Under the pieces are notes generated by a model, which ran no database searches, had not been told where the DNA came from, and saw only the letters and a list, made by a program, of their open reading frames with translations. Below, in pieces: positions 22,449 through 33,492 of a DNA stretch of 64,000 nucleotides. Made by a program: the position numbers and the translations under genes. This DNA is from Tubulanus polymorphus (lineage: Eukaryota; Nemertea; Palaeonemertea; Tubulaniformes; Tubulanidae), in the NCBI RefSeq assembly GCF_964204645.1, contig NC_134025.1:16028001-16092000 (forward strand), given 5' to 3'. Position 1 is the stretch's first letter; the number at the start of each line of letters is the position of its first letter.

Positions 22449-23311
22449 TGTCACGACCTTGCATTCATAACTTCATATATTCATGCATTCTGCATGCATT
22501 CATAACTTCATATATTCATGCATTCTGCATGCATGCATAGCTTATAGCTAGCTGTGTGTTTGTTGGGATCGGCGCACCTTTCTCAATGTGACCATTCAAC
22601 CCTAGCGGTCAATTCTATATAAGATTTGGTTTAAGCGTCGTTTCACTAGACACGACAAACCCGTCCAGCTGTTAGGACACCGTATTGGGTGTAGTATAGT
22701 AACACATGTATGCTGTTCACGGGGTAAGTTAAACTATTCTAATATTCATTCTTAATAATCATTCCAAGAAAATTGCTTAATAGATAAACCATTTTATTGT
22801 TCTATCTTCGGATAAATCTTTGTATTATAATCAAATAACATTACAATTGAGACGCACGTTTGGTTTGCAGGGTTTATGACCCTTATAAATGTCGTAACAA
22901 TAATTGTTGTTGTCTTTTAGTTTGTGAATTATATCCACTCAGATACGTCAAGTGAGTGCGTGTCTCGAAACCTCCCGTACTCAAGCTACGTCGGTTAGTG
23001 CGGTTAACGTCTGAGCGCCTGATATTTCAGTTACTAACGGACGGACGTCAACATTCGCAATATCCTGGGAGACTCGTCATACGTTGATCAGTGTGCACCC
23101 ATCAAGGTCACGTCTCACTCGGATACCACCACGGCTCACTACTGGAGAAGTGTGATCAAACTCTAACTCTAACTCCATTCTAATTAACTGTAGAAGTTAC
23201 GTTGGAATAAATTTGTAATTCGTTTTGTTTTAATTTAAGAATTCTTGTCGTCCGTTGTTGATTCTCTGCTATCGGATATCCTATTGGGGTTTTCCACGGA
23301 CCCTCGTCACA
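22449..23311 (+). repeat. 3' LTR of Gmr1-type element
   Basis: It begins TGTCACGACC and ends CCCTCGTCACA. TGTCACGA at the start and TCGTGACA at the end of the 5' copy form an 8-bp terminal inverted repeat; here the end has one substitution. It is followed by GATTC (23312-23316). Confidence 0.92.
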
Positions 23312-26300
23312 GATTCAGTTAAGCAAATGGCAGGATCTCAAGACACTCACGGAAGAGCTAGCACTGTGTTTAGATAAATATGCAACATATCTAAAGGAGA
23401 AAAATAGAGAAGTAACTGAAAATCATAGATCCTCGGAGCCAGTAAGAAACATAAGTGATGCTGGCCATTTGATGACATTACCTTACGGTCTTTCGTTTAC
23501 TGCAATGCATAACAAACTAGTGGGAACTTTATATGAACTTCTTTCTGAGAAACATGTCTTCGAACATGTATTTATCAATCAGTTCATGCCAGATGATCAA
23601 AAATTGAGGTATGAGATCATTGTTAGTTTGAAAAAGAATGGATTAAGATTTTCATGTAGTATGTATTCTTACAATTCTGGCAACAATCTTGGTTCTCTCC
23701 ATTTCATCTGGAAAACAAATAATGATGATAATGATATTGAAGTTGTGAACAAAAACTCACAAATTGTTGTTGAATTGTCAAAGTCAATGCCTGAATTTCA
23801 TACCAGAGAAATGAAAAGATCCGTACATAAAATTATTGGTACAGTTATCAAGGGGAAACCCATGGTATTTCGATCAATGTATAAAGTACTTACCGGTGAC
23901 AGCTCTGGCTCTTGTAACTCTGATGAGGCTGAAATTGATGCTCGGATGTGACTAGTTTTACTTGATGGCTGCGTTGACATTGTCTCTGACCTTAGAGCTC
24001 TCAATTCTGGCCGGAAGGCAGTATATGAACCTTTTATTCAGGAGGTTGAAAAATATATTAACGAGTCCTGTAATGTGGCTGTAGATGATCGTCGCCATGG
24101 AACTGTCTGTCATACAGCTACAGCACTGTCTGTGCCACAGTTGCATAAAGAGGTTTCGGGAAGATGCCCCCTGGTACACCAATTCCTTCTCAGGAATGGT
24201 TAAGGTTACAATTCTGGCCCAAAGATCCATATGCTAAGACAGCATTGCAATATACCGGTAGACTTGAATTAAAGTTTATGATTAAAAAAAGGCAATTCAG
24301 GGCTTCTCATATCGACATGCATTATTGTGCAGCATTATTTAAGTATGAGAGAGAGACGGCCATAAAACTTAGAGAGAATAGTTACTTTGTGTCAATTGAA
24401 CAAGCACAAATGCACAAAAGTTGGAGAGCGGGGATACCCTGTTGCTGCATGTGAGAGGAGCCGCCAGGTAATTGTTTCAACAAATTCTTCTTTTGAAGTA
24501 GGAGGCCATGATTTCACAAAGTTCGGGCTTATACCAAGTGTTTGTCTGCTTGTTGATGTTTCACCTCATATAACTGGATCCTTTTACAGAGGAAAATTTT
24601 CACTGAAAGATTCAATCTTCGAGTCATCACGCCCTATACGGCATGCAACAGAACTTCAAAGTATCCTTTTATCTGAGTCGCCACGTCCCATTTTATTCAT
24701 CTATTCTGATGGTGGACCCGATCACAGGCTAAACTACATAACTGTACAATTGTCCTATCTATGTTTATTCCTACAAATGGATCTAGAAATGCTTGTAGCT
24801 GTAAGGACAGCACCACATAATTCGTGGGCGAATCCAGTAGAACGAATAATGTCTATCATTAATATCGGGCTGCAGTGTATCGGTTTGATGAGAGACAAAG
24901 CATCAGAAAATGTTGAAATTCTTATCAAAGGTAGTAACTCCATGAAAGATATTAGGGAGGCTGCGGAGTAAAATGTTGGTACTCGGGAAGCTCTGTTGGC
25001 TTCAACAAAGCCAGTTAAAGAACTCATGGGTTCTGTTATCAGTAAGTTGAGTCTAAAAGATGAGAGTTTCCAGACAATTACTTCTGCCAAACAAGCAGAA
25101 ATTGATGATTTTTTCTGCGTCGTGAAAGATATTGATGAAGCACTTGATCCCGCAGACAAATCTTCATCAGTCAGAAAAAGTGAAGAGATAACCGCAATTA
25201 TGAAACACTGCAGTCAAATGGGGAAGTATAGTTTTTGCTTGAAAAAGTGCGGGCAATTTGATTGTAACATCTGTCGTTTGCCAAGCCTTCCCCAAGATGA
25301 GTTTGCTAGTCTAAGTTATCTGCCTTTTCCTATTGTTACCATTATAAATCATTCAATGAGGTGTATGGCACCAAAACAAAAGATGAACCGCCATCATCTA
25401 AAGAAGTAAAACCTGGGGCACACCTGATCCCGTTCAGCCCAACTGCCCAAACAGCAAAAAATGTTGGGTTAGTGGCAGTGTGTGTTGAATGTGAAAAGCC
25501 TAGAGTTGTTTATGCCTCACGTAAACTTCTCCTTCCAGAAAGGGATAGAGTTGAACAGATTTTGGAGTCAGTTTTCTTGTCTGTGGGACGTTAATGTCAG
25601 ATATTATAAAGAACTCAGACTTAGATGATGCAGATAATGGTGTGCTGGGTTCAAAGGTTTATGTCCGAGGAAACCTCACCTGCTTAGCACCTATCGAAAT
25701 CCCATACTACAGCTGTCAAATATTCAAAGACCTATGCACAAATTGTGCTGCTGATGAACGATTCTGTACTGGTCCAGGTACAGTTGACCTCTACCCAATA
25801 TGTGAGGACTGTTACAATGCCAAATTTGGAAAAGTGTTCAAAAGAAAAAGAAAACTGATGGATTCTGCTGAGTAGCTTTCTTTCTGTTCAAACAATTCGC
25901 AGAAAATTTGCATCGAATACTGTGCATTGCAACTGTTACAGAGTGAAATTTTGTATAGTGTATAACATTCACAAATATATATATGGATATGTGTTTTACA
26001 ATGTTAATTCTACTGAAGATATCTCTTAATATTCACAATTTATACTGTTTTGTTACATTCAGAATTATGAACAGGTATAACAACCGTTTTTCATTTCGTT
26101 TAGTTTGATCTTTTAGTTTAATTCAATAATTCAAGTTTAGAGAGTTTCTAAATTCTAAATAAAATTGTTTTGTATATATTCTACTTGTCAGTATTAGTCT
26201 GTGTTTGTGGTATTGGTAAAAAAAACCTCCCTCCCACGTTTATTCTATAAGACTCTGGTAAAACTTTTTATTTAAACTTTTTTTTTAAAAAAAAGCAATA

Positions 26301-26338
26301 AAAAAAAAATTCGTCCGCCCTCGTCACTTTCCAGAAAA

Positions 26339-26374
26339 ATTTCTGAGAAACTAGGGTATTTCTTTGTGTGGCCT
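26339..26374 (-). repeat. Right TIR of DDE-like transposon
   Basis: Read on the minus strand it starts AGGCCACACAAAGAAATA and continues CCCTAGTTTCTCAG, matching the left TIR. A TCGTCCGCCCTCGTCAC motif just inside (about 26310-26328) resembles the left subterminal CCGCCCGCGTCA. Confidence 0.85.
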
Positions 26375-27781
<1,407 letters not shown>

Positions 27782-27851
27782 GATGAATGGTCCAGTGGCT
27801 CACCAAACTGGTGTAAAGTAGAAAACTCTGTCACGTAGGCTACCGGTATGT

Positions 27852-28475
27852 AAACTGGGGGTCCAGGGACACCATGCCCACTTGGGAAGTGGTTTCAGAT
27901 GCTCAACAATCTAACAATTTCAATATTACACGCCCCAATTACCTTGAAAATCACCATAATCATAGCACATGTCAGAGAACATGTCAGCAGTTACAATTTT
28001 GTAATTGATTGTGGTAACAAAATATGCCTACTATTCAATGCCCCCTGGTGATCATATGCAAAGCCCAATGACCTTGAAACTCACCATAATTATAGAACAT
28101 GTCATAAGCTACAACTATCCAATTGATTGTGGTAACAAAATATGCACAGGTATGAATATAATAAAGAAATACTAAGTTATTGCATTGTTCAACACCCCTT
28201 GTGGCCATATGCAAAAATCAATGACCTTGAAACTCACTACGATTATAGACCATGTCATGAGCTACAACATTCCAATTGATTATAGTAGCAAAATATGCAA
28301 AGGTACGAATATAATATAGAAATACTAAGTTATTGCATTGTTCAACGCCCCTTGTGGCCATATACAAAAACCAATGACTTTGAAACTCACCACGATCATA
28401 GACGATGTCATGAGCTACAACTTTCCAATTGATTGTGGTAACAAAATTTTCTTATGTATCAATATAATGTAGAAA
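27852..28475. repeat. Head plus 154-bp tandem repeat element, copy 2
   Basis: The same head as at 3270 (GGGGTCCAGGGACACCATGC, CCCACTTGGGAAGTGG) is followed by about four units with CCCCTGGTGATCA or CCCCTTGTGGCCATA landmarks ending near 28054, 28207 and 28360, a period of 153-154 bp. Each unit also has AATGACCTTGAAACTCACC and GTAACAAAATATGC. It is in the same orientation as copy 1. Confidence 0.8.
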
Positions 28476-28699
28476 AACTTTTTTTTACCTACGAATGAGT
28501 ACTGTGGCCGCCAATTGCGTCATAATTGCCTGATCAAATATACCTGTCTCGGGTATAAGAGATCCCTTTCCAAAGAATACCCATCACAAATTGCAATGAA
28601 AAATGGCAAACCATTAGGAAGCTACAGGACTCATAATTCAGGCCAAAATTGACTTTTTTGGGCACATAAAAGCTCACAGGACAGCCATCTCGAGTCCAA

Positions 28700-29290
28700 T
28701 CAACCCAATTTTTCCTCGTGCTGATGGGCCCTTGGCGAATAAAAGTCTACGCAGCGTAGAAGTCGAGGTCGATATTTAGACCTACATTTCATGATTTTAA
28801 CATATATCCGGCTTATAAGTCGAGTCCCTTCTCTTAGAAGAATAATTACTTATATCATTATATTGAATAGTTTGTTTTGATAACGATGTGCGCCTTGTGA
28901 TTGCTGCTGTGTGTTAATCAATAAACTGTTACACACACACTCAGGTATAATACACTACCATACAGTGATATATTAGTGTAAGTCACACGCTATATATAGC
29001 CTAATGTATTAAGCGCTGCTATGAGCGCGCATATATGAATACATCGTTTTAAATGAAGCTGTGTCAAAATGAAAGAAGATTTTTTCATTAAATAACTTTA
29101 TTTATCATGAATAATTACTCAAACTGTTATAGCAGTGGATGAACACTGTCTATTTTGTCCGGTAGAATCAATATTTCTTGTGACCGGAAAATACTTGAGA
29201 AAACTGTACTCGGCGTATAAGTCGAGGTCAATAATTTAGTGGTAAAATCAAGGATAAAAACTCGACTTATACGCCGTTTTTTACGGTATA
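28700..29290. mobile_element. Probable MITE with GGCGTATAAGTCGAG ends
   Basis: The right end contains CTCGACTTATACGCCG followed by TTTTTTACGGTATA. The direct form CGGCGTATAAGTCGAGGTC occurs at about 29212, and GGCTTATAAGTCGAG and CAGCGTAGAAGTCGAGGTC occur at 28809 and 28757. This is a nest of related inverted and direct copies typical of a short DNA element. The left boundary is uncertain. Confidence 0.5.
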
Positions 29291-29565
29291 TACAACGGAT
29301 CATGGTAATTGATTAAAGCGTCTTCAAAATTTCCCTCGAAAACTCTGAAGATGTGTATAAAGTGCTGATTTTGGCGAACAACAATGGCTTTCAGTCGGCC
29401 ATCTTGAATCTGACAGGGCCAGTTTTTGGACTGAAGATGTGTCTAGAGTAGATGTATAAACCAAATATCAAGACATTACCTTGAAGCGTCTTCAAAACTT
29501 CCCAAAATAACTGGATTCCGTCTACGGACGGACGAATGGACGGACGACGGACGAAAAGTGAACGC

Positions 29566-29605
29566 AATAGCCCGCTGGGACTTTAGTTCCAAGCGGGCTA
29601 TAAAT
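29566..29605. repeat. GC-rich hairpin at end of composite repeat
   Basis: TAGCCCGCTGGGAC and GTTCCAAGCGGGCTA form a near-perfect stem around TTTA. It is preceded by GGACGGACG repeats (about 29525-29553). A 3' hairpin recalls Helitron-type ends, but no CTRR tetramer follows, so assignment is left open. Confidence 0.6.
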
Positions 29606-30401
29606 GATTTCATTGAAAATTAAACAAGAAAAAAAAATATAAAAAAGGACTCAGTTTTGGTGAGTGTGAACTTTTGATAACTGACTTTTAACGAGAATGA
29701 AATCTTCGAAAAATTGTTTATGGGCCTTTTGTCTGAACAAATTCATAATTGTAATACATCCCTTGAATGATGTAAAACAACAAAAACTATGAGTTACCCG
29801 ATAAGATACGGTACAAACTTGGTGAGCCTGGGTCTCATCGAAGGTTTTTTCATTTTTATCATACTGACCAATCAGGACAGAAGAACCAGAACTTCTCACG
29901 CGTGTAAGCATCTAAAATTTTTGTTCTGAAAACAGGTTCATCATATATCATGTGTAATACAGTTTCCGATCCTCACTTCAAAAGTTAAGGACTAAATGAA
30001 ATGAGTTGTCGTCATCCGATTTACTCTTACTAAGATTCAGAGAAAGATGAGAAAGATTAATCTAATAGCATCTTGTACTGTGCTGAAAATGCGCGGCGTA
30101 GTTTGTAATATTTACTGCGGAGCCATTGTTTTAGTAACACGTGTAGCTCATCAAAATCAACGAAGCCGTTAATATTTAGATAAAGGATAATCTATTGATA
30201 GAAAAAGATTCCTTTAAAAATATTTGAACTTAAATCAAATATGCATACGCCTAGGGTCATCGTGACGAAAAAAACGTTTGTATCAATATGCAGATGAACT
30301 TTAAAGAATACTAATTTGCATTAAAAAACACCGTACTGGTTGACCAACATTGTGTAGTATATACTTGAAAACCAGATAGAAAGATTCTTTCTAGTTAAAT
30401 T
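29606..30401. other. Gene-free stretch
   Basis: No gene is supported. An open frame on the minus strand at 29651-29911 has no motif. Confidence 0.45.
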
Positions 30402-30855
30402 CTAGATTACTATTGAAAAATGGATCATCTTCTCGATTTGTACTGTAACATCTTCTGGTTCAATGTTATATGTTCCATCTTTTGGTAATATTTCTTCAAT
30501 AACTGTATTTGTTACACTATTTTTTATGATTAATAAATGTTTTTTCAATATAAGATTTTCAGTTTTTTCTAATCTATTAATTAAATCTTTTCTTTCTGTT
30601 CTAGTTTTAATTACATTCCTATCGGGAGCTTTTAAATAATCTATTAATTTTTCATTTGTTTCAATATCATCTTTATATTCTTTATAATCACTATATCCAC
30701 TAAAAGGATATTCATTATCATTATTTAAATTAGAATAACATGCCGTTTCATCATCATTATCAATATTTGTTTCATTAAAATCAGGTTGTGGTTCATCACT
30801 TATACCACTCATCAAAAGTATCCATTGGAATATCTTCTCCACCTTCTACATCCAT
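30402..30855 (-). pseudogene. Acidic, Asn/Asp-rich hypothetical protein, frameshifted
   Basis: An ATG at 30855 opens MDVEGGEDIPMDTFDEW. A one-base shift near 30800 moves the reading into the main frame, which runs to 30402. The protein is strongly acidic in its first half (runs of Asp, Glu and Asn) and ends in a basic, helix-prone part (DLINRLEKTENLILKKH, EEILPKDGTYNIEPEDV). No membrane segment and no catalytic motif were recognised. It is the last gene in the direction of transcription. Confidence 0.45.
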
Positions 30856-30871
30856 TTATATCTTATAAAAT

Positions 30872-31085
30872 TTAAAATTTAAAATATAATATTCCTCCTA
30901 TTATAATACCTATACAAGTTATAGCTAATTTAGTATTTTCATGTGATTTACTATTATCATTACTTTTAATTATATCATGTTGAATATAATCAGTTTTAAT
31001 ATTTCTGATGTATTGTAATCTTTTATTTTAGAATCATTATTTGATTTAATATTCTTAGTTTTAGTTTCTGTTGATTGAATATTTT
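30872..31085 (-). pseudogene. Small single-membrane-span protein, frameshifted
   Basis: A polar, Ser/Lys/Asn-rich N-terminal part (STETKTKNIKSNNDSKIKD) is followed, after a frameshift near 31000, by KSHENTKLAITCIGIIIGGI and a terminal stop at 30872-30874. The hydrophobic run of about 15-18 residues at the extreme C-terminus indicates a tail-anchored membrane protein. It lies just downstream of the 31096-31611 gene with almost no gap. Confidence 0.4.
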
Positions 31086-31095
31086 TTTTATTTTT

Positions 31096-31611
31096 TCACC
31101 TTTCCATTAGTTTTGAAGAAGTGATAATATTTTTATTTATATCATTTAAACCAAATGAAATATTCATTGTTGCAGTTTTAATCAAATTACTATAACCAAT
31201 TATATTTCCCATTTTTAATATTAAATCATCAGAAATAATTAATAAATTAGGACCTATACGATAATTTAATCTTACATGTGATTGATCTATATAATTTTGA
31301 TATGTTATAATATTTTCTGGAATAGATCTATTTCTATCATTATGAATAGAATCTTCAAATAATACTTTGAATTGTTTTTGTGTATCAAATGATGTATTAT
31401 CATTTCCAATTATTGGGGATCTTGTTTCAACCTGTGATCCTAATATACAAATCAAATATATTCTAATAGATTGATTTATTCGTTGTATACCAGGCTTGGT
31501 AAAACCCTCACTATTTTCTAAAATAAAATAAACCCAACCATTATTGTTTTCTTGTTTTGAATAATCGTAATATTTCGGTAATTCATTGAAATTTAATGTT
31601 TTTAAATCCAT
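31096..31611 (-). CDS. 171-aa hypothetical protein of virus-like cluster
   Basis: Starts at an ATG (31611) with MDLKTLNFNELPKYYDYSK and stays open for 171 codons, the best preserved frame in the cluster. It is rich in Ile and Asn, with short beta-prone segments (GWVYFILENSEGF, SIRIYLICILGSQVETRSP, VRLNYRIGPNLLIISDDL) and no membrane span. A structural (virion-type) role would fit the beta-rich character, but I recognise no defined domain. It may have continued further before a frameshift: the C-terminus SSKLMER runs straight into AT-rich sequence that also reads as coding in another frame. Confidence 0.5.
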   Translation of the reverse strand: MDLKTLNFNELPKYYDYSKQENNNGWVYFILENSEGFTKPGIQRINQSIRIYLICILGSQVETRSPIIGNDNTSFDTQKQFKVLFEDSIHNDRNRSIPENIITYQNYIDQSHVRLNYRIGPNLLIISDDLILKMGNIIGYSNLIKTATMNISFGLNDINKNIITSSKLMER

Positions 31612-31846
31612 GTTTTCTATTCTACCATAATCTAATTTATTATTATATATATATTATAAGAACTATTAGCTGGTATGGGAAGTGTGCAATATCATTAAAT
31701 ATTTTCAGGACAAGGAAGTGATTATTGTTTTAATTTTTGTTCGAAAATCAGAATTATTTATATTTATATCAAATTCATTACAAACTTTATAAAACTTTAT
31801 TATTATCTTAATCTTTAAAATATCTAGATCCTGGTAAAGGACACTC
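31612..31846 (-). other. Decayed AT-rich coding debris
   Basis: Minus-strand fragments with coding-like composition but several stops and frame changes (for example VCNEFDININ near 31770). They probably continue the gene interrupted at 31954. Confidence 0.3.
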
Positions 31847-32657
31847 TTATTCATTTAATATTAATCTTATTTGAAAATAAGTATGATATCTAAATAAACT
31901 TAATTTATTTAGAGTTAATTTATATTTAGAGTTATTTAAATGATCATTCCAACCAGGGAAGTGTGATGAGATGGAATACGGACGCTTTTAATTGCCGGAT
32001 GTAGGCTATTCAATTCAGCCCGTACATCAAAGGTTACCGCAACAGCAGTAAGCTACGCTTATCGAGTGTGTGTTACCAGCTGAACACCAGTCAACATCAA
32101 CTTTGATTCGGTCGCAGAACAACCCGCAATAGTTTTAGCCCGATAAATGTTCTGCGATCGATACTACGCATGCGCACTGCAGCTCATTGAACAACGTGGA
32201 AGTGGCTCTGTATACACATATTTTTCTTTAGAAAATCGGTTGAAATTCAACAATTTCTCGTAAAATTTGTCCAAAAAGGTATGTATTTTTATTCTTCTAT
32301 ATCTCCGAAACCCGGTATCGGAACATTAAGTATTTATATTGTGATTAAAGTCTGTTTTTATGTGTTAAACATATGTTTTTGCTAGTTCGTTCCGATTCCG
32401 GGTTTAGCGTTATTTGGGCCTTGAAGATGTCAAATATTTCGGCCCAGACTCGCGCAGCTTTCGTTTCTGACGTCATGTTGCTATGTTACGACACAAACAT
32501 ATACACGAAGTATGATCTTTAAAATGTGTATTTACTACATAATAATGTTACTTAATAACGCTTACATTAGGCCTACAAATTATTGTCCCCCATATAAACC
32601 AAGTTGCCTAAATAGCATCAGCAATCTCATTTAATTAACCTTTTCTTGTTTTTAGTC

Positions 32658-32990
32658 ATGGATGTTTGTCGATTGTGTGGAAAAAATGCGAAACCTCCGG
32701 ATCGTCGTCCTATCGATAAAAATAATTTCAAAAGCCATGTGAAGGAGTTGTTCAACATTGATTTTGATGATGATACTGAACAGTACCCGATATATATCTG
32801 TAATATGTGTCATGTCAAATTACAAAAATGGCGTAAGAACAAAAACGTTAAAAAAACTGTCCCTGTGACTATCAAATTAAAACAATGGACATGTAAACCA
32901 CTGGTCAATTCCAAGTCTGGACGGCGACGTATTTGTAGTCAAAATTTTATCGATCGATTTTCCATAATGTACTGCTGCCATTCCATTTGA
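32658..32990 (+). CDS. Small CX2C/CX2C zinc-binding protein
   Basis: The ATG at 32658 follows a TTTTTAG acceptor-like tract. MDVCRLCGKNAKPPDRRPID is followed by LFNIDFDDDTEQYPIYICNM and CHVKL. The pairs C4/C7 and C48/C51 form a likely single zinc site. The layout CRxCG, about 40 residues, then P-x-x-x-C-x2-C resembles the N-terminal zinc domain of RAG1/N-RAG-type transposon proteins, and also the insect ZAD fold; both comparisons are from memory. It is 110 residues long and basic after the domain (KKTVPVTIKLKQW, GRRRICS), suiting DNA binding. It could be an exon of a larger gene. Confidence 0.5.
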   Translation: MDVCRLCGKNAKPPDRRPIDKNNFKSHVKELFNIDFDDDTEQYPIYICNMCHVKLQKWRKNKNVKKTVPVTIKLKQWTCKPLVNSKSGRRRICSQNFIDRFSIMYCCHSI

Positions 32991-33189
32991 ACTGAATTTA
33001 AATACTCGATGGTTAATCACTTCAGTCATAGCCTTTTCCAAATATATAGTGTTCCTGCGAAGATAATAATAATGATTATTATTTTAAAATGTACTTATCT
33101 GGATTTTTTATATTATGTTTATATATTATTTTCTGTATTCGTTTATTATTTTATAACCTAAAAGGATTGTATTGATTATAAAAATAAAT

Positions 33190-33492
33190 TTTAAAAAATA
33201 CCTGTATGTGTGTTTTCTCGTGTTCAGATCGCAGTCTCTGGTCAGCTGAGCCTGAGAAGTACCTATATGAAAAAGAAAAGGAAAGAATAAAGTGCCTGCA
33301 ATTAGGTGGAAACTATTCCGATATTTCATTGATTCAAAAGGAATAACACTCACTAGAATCGGCCGAATTAGTTGATCCTGATCCAGAGGATTCCCGTAAT
33401 ATTTCCGTATCGATCTGAACCAATTCGTCACTATCAAAGAATAGATCGTCAAAATCGTCATCATTTATAATTTCGTTGACAACCGTTGCCAT
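33190..33492 (-). CDS. First exons of acidic spliced gene inside transposon
   Basis: On the minus strand an ATG at 33492 opens an acidic segment with DDDFDDLFFDSDELVQIDTE and a Ser/Gly-rich end. A GTGAGT donor lies at about 33356 and a TTCTCAG acceptor at about 33254. The second exon adds an in-register stretch containing DQRLRSEHEKTH before a GTATTTT donor near 33201. It converges on the plus-strand zinc protein gene. No later exon was identified, so the product is unknown. It may be a piece of the transposon's own regulator or captured host sequence. Confidence 0.35.

Larger units (their letters stand above)
16665..23311 (+). mobile_element. Gmr1-type Ty3/gypsy LTR retrotransposon
   Basis: A complete 6647-bp provirus-like element with LTRs at 16665-17539 and 22449-23311, GATTC duplications, a tRNA-Leu-type primer site (17541-17558), a purine-rich tract (22438-22448) and gag-pol. 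The pol order is protease, integrase, reverse transcriptase, RNase H, so integrase comes before RT as in Ty1/copia, although the RT and integrase sequences are gypsy-like. That order defines the Gmr1-like group described from deuterostomes. The LTRs differ by about seven substitutions over some 855 aligned bases plus one 12-bp indel, so insertion is fairly recent. It sits sense to the interrupted DDE-like gene. Confidence 0.92.
15406..25875 (+). pseudogene. Candidate DDE transposase gene, decayed, LTR-interrupted
   Basis: Three exons: 15406-15995, 16355-16507, and one starting 16655 that is split at 16664 by the LTR element and resumes after the GATTC duplication (23312-23316) to about 25875. 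Splice sites are canonical (CAG/GTAGGT, TTTCAG, CAG/GTATTA, TTACAG) and phases agree. In exon 3, LLVDVSP (D at 24555), YSDGGPDHR (D at 24708) and NPVERIMS (E at 24840) give a D-50-D-43-E spacing typical of RNase H-fold transposases. The C-terminus has several Cys pairs (FDCNIC; CVECEKPR; LCTNC; ICEDC), likely zinc-binding. Defects: frameshifts near 15690, 24160, 24410 and 25350, stops at 23949 and 24969, and a further break near 25592. I recall similar unnamed proteins recurring in cnidarian and molluscan genomes, but this was not checked. Confidence 0.65.
15091..26374 (+). mobile_element. DNA transposon with long TIRs and DDE-like gene
   Basis: The ends are inverted repeats starting AGGCCACACAAAGAAATA (left at 15091-15126, right at 26339-26374 on the other strand), matching over about 31 bp with one mismatch before an indel. 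Between them lies one decayed, spliced gene (15406-25875). Without the 6.65-kb LTR element nested in exon 3, the transposon would be about 4.6 kb. Subterminal CCGCCC-rich motifs occur at both ends. No perfect target duplication is visible: the flanks read AATCATA and AATCTTC. I do not recognise the superfamily. The gene's motifs suggest a DDE (RNase H-fold) transposase, which is inference. Confidence 0.75.
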
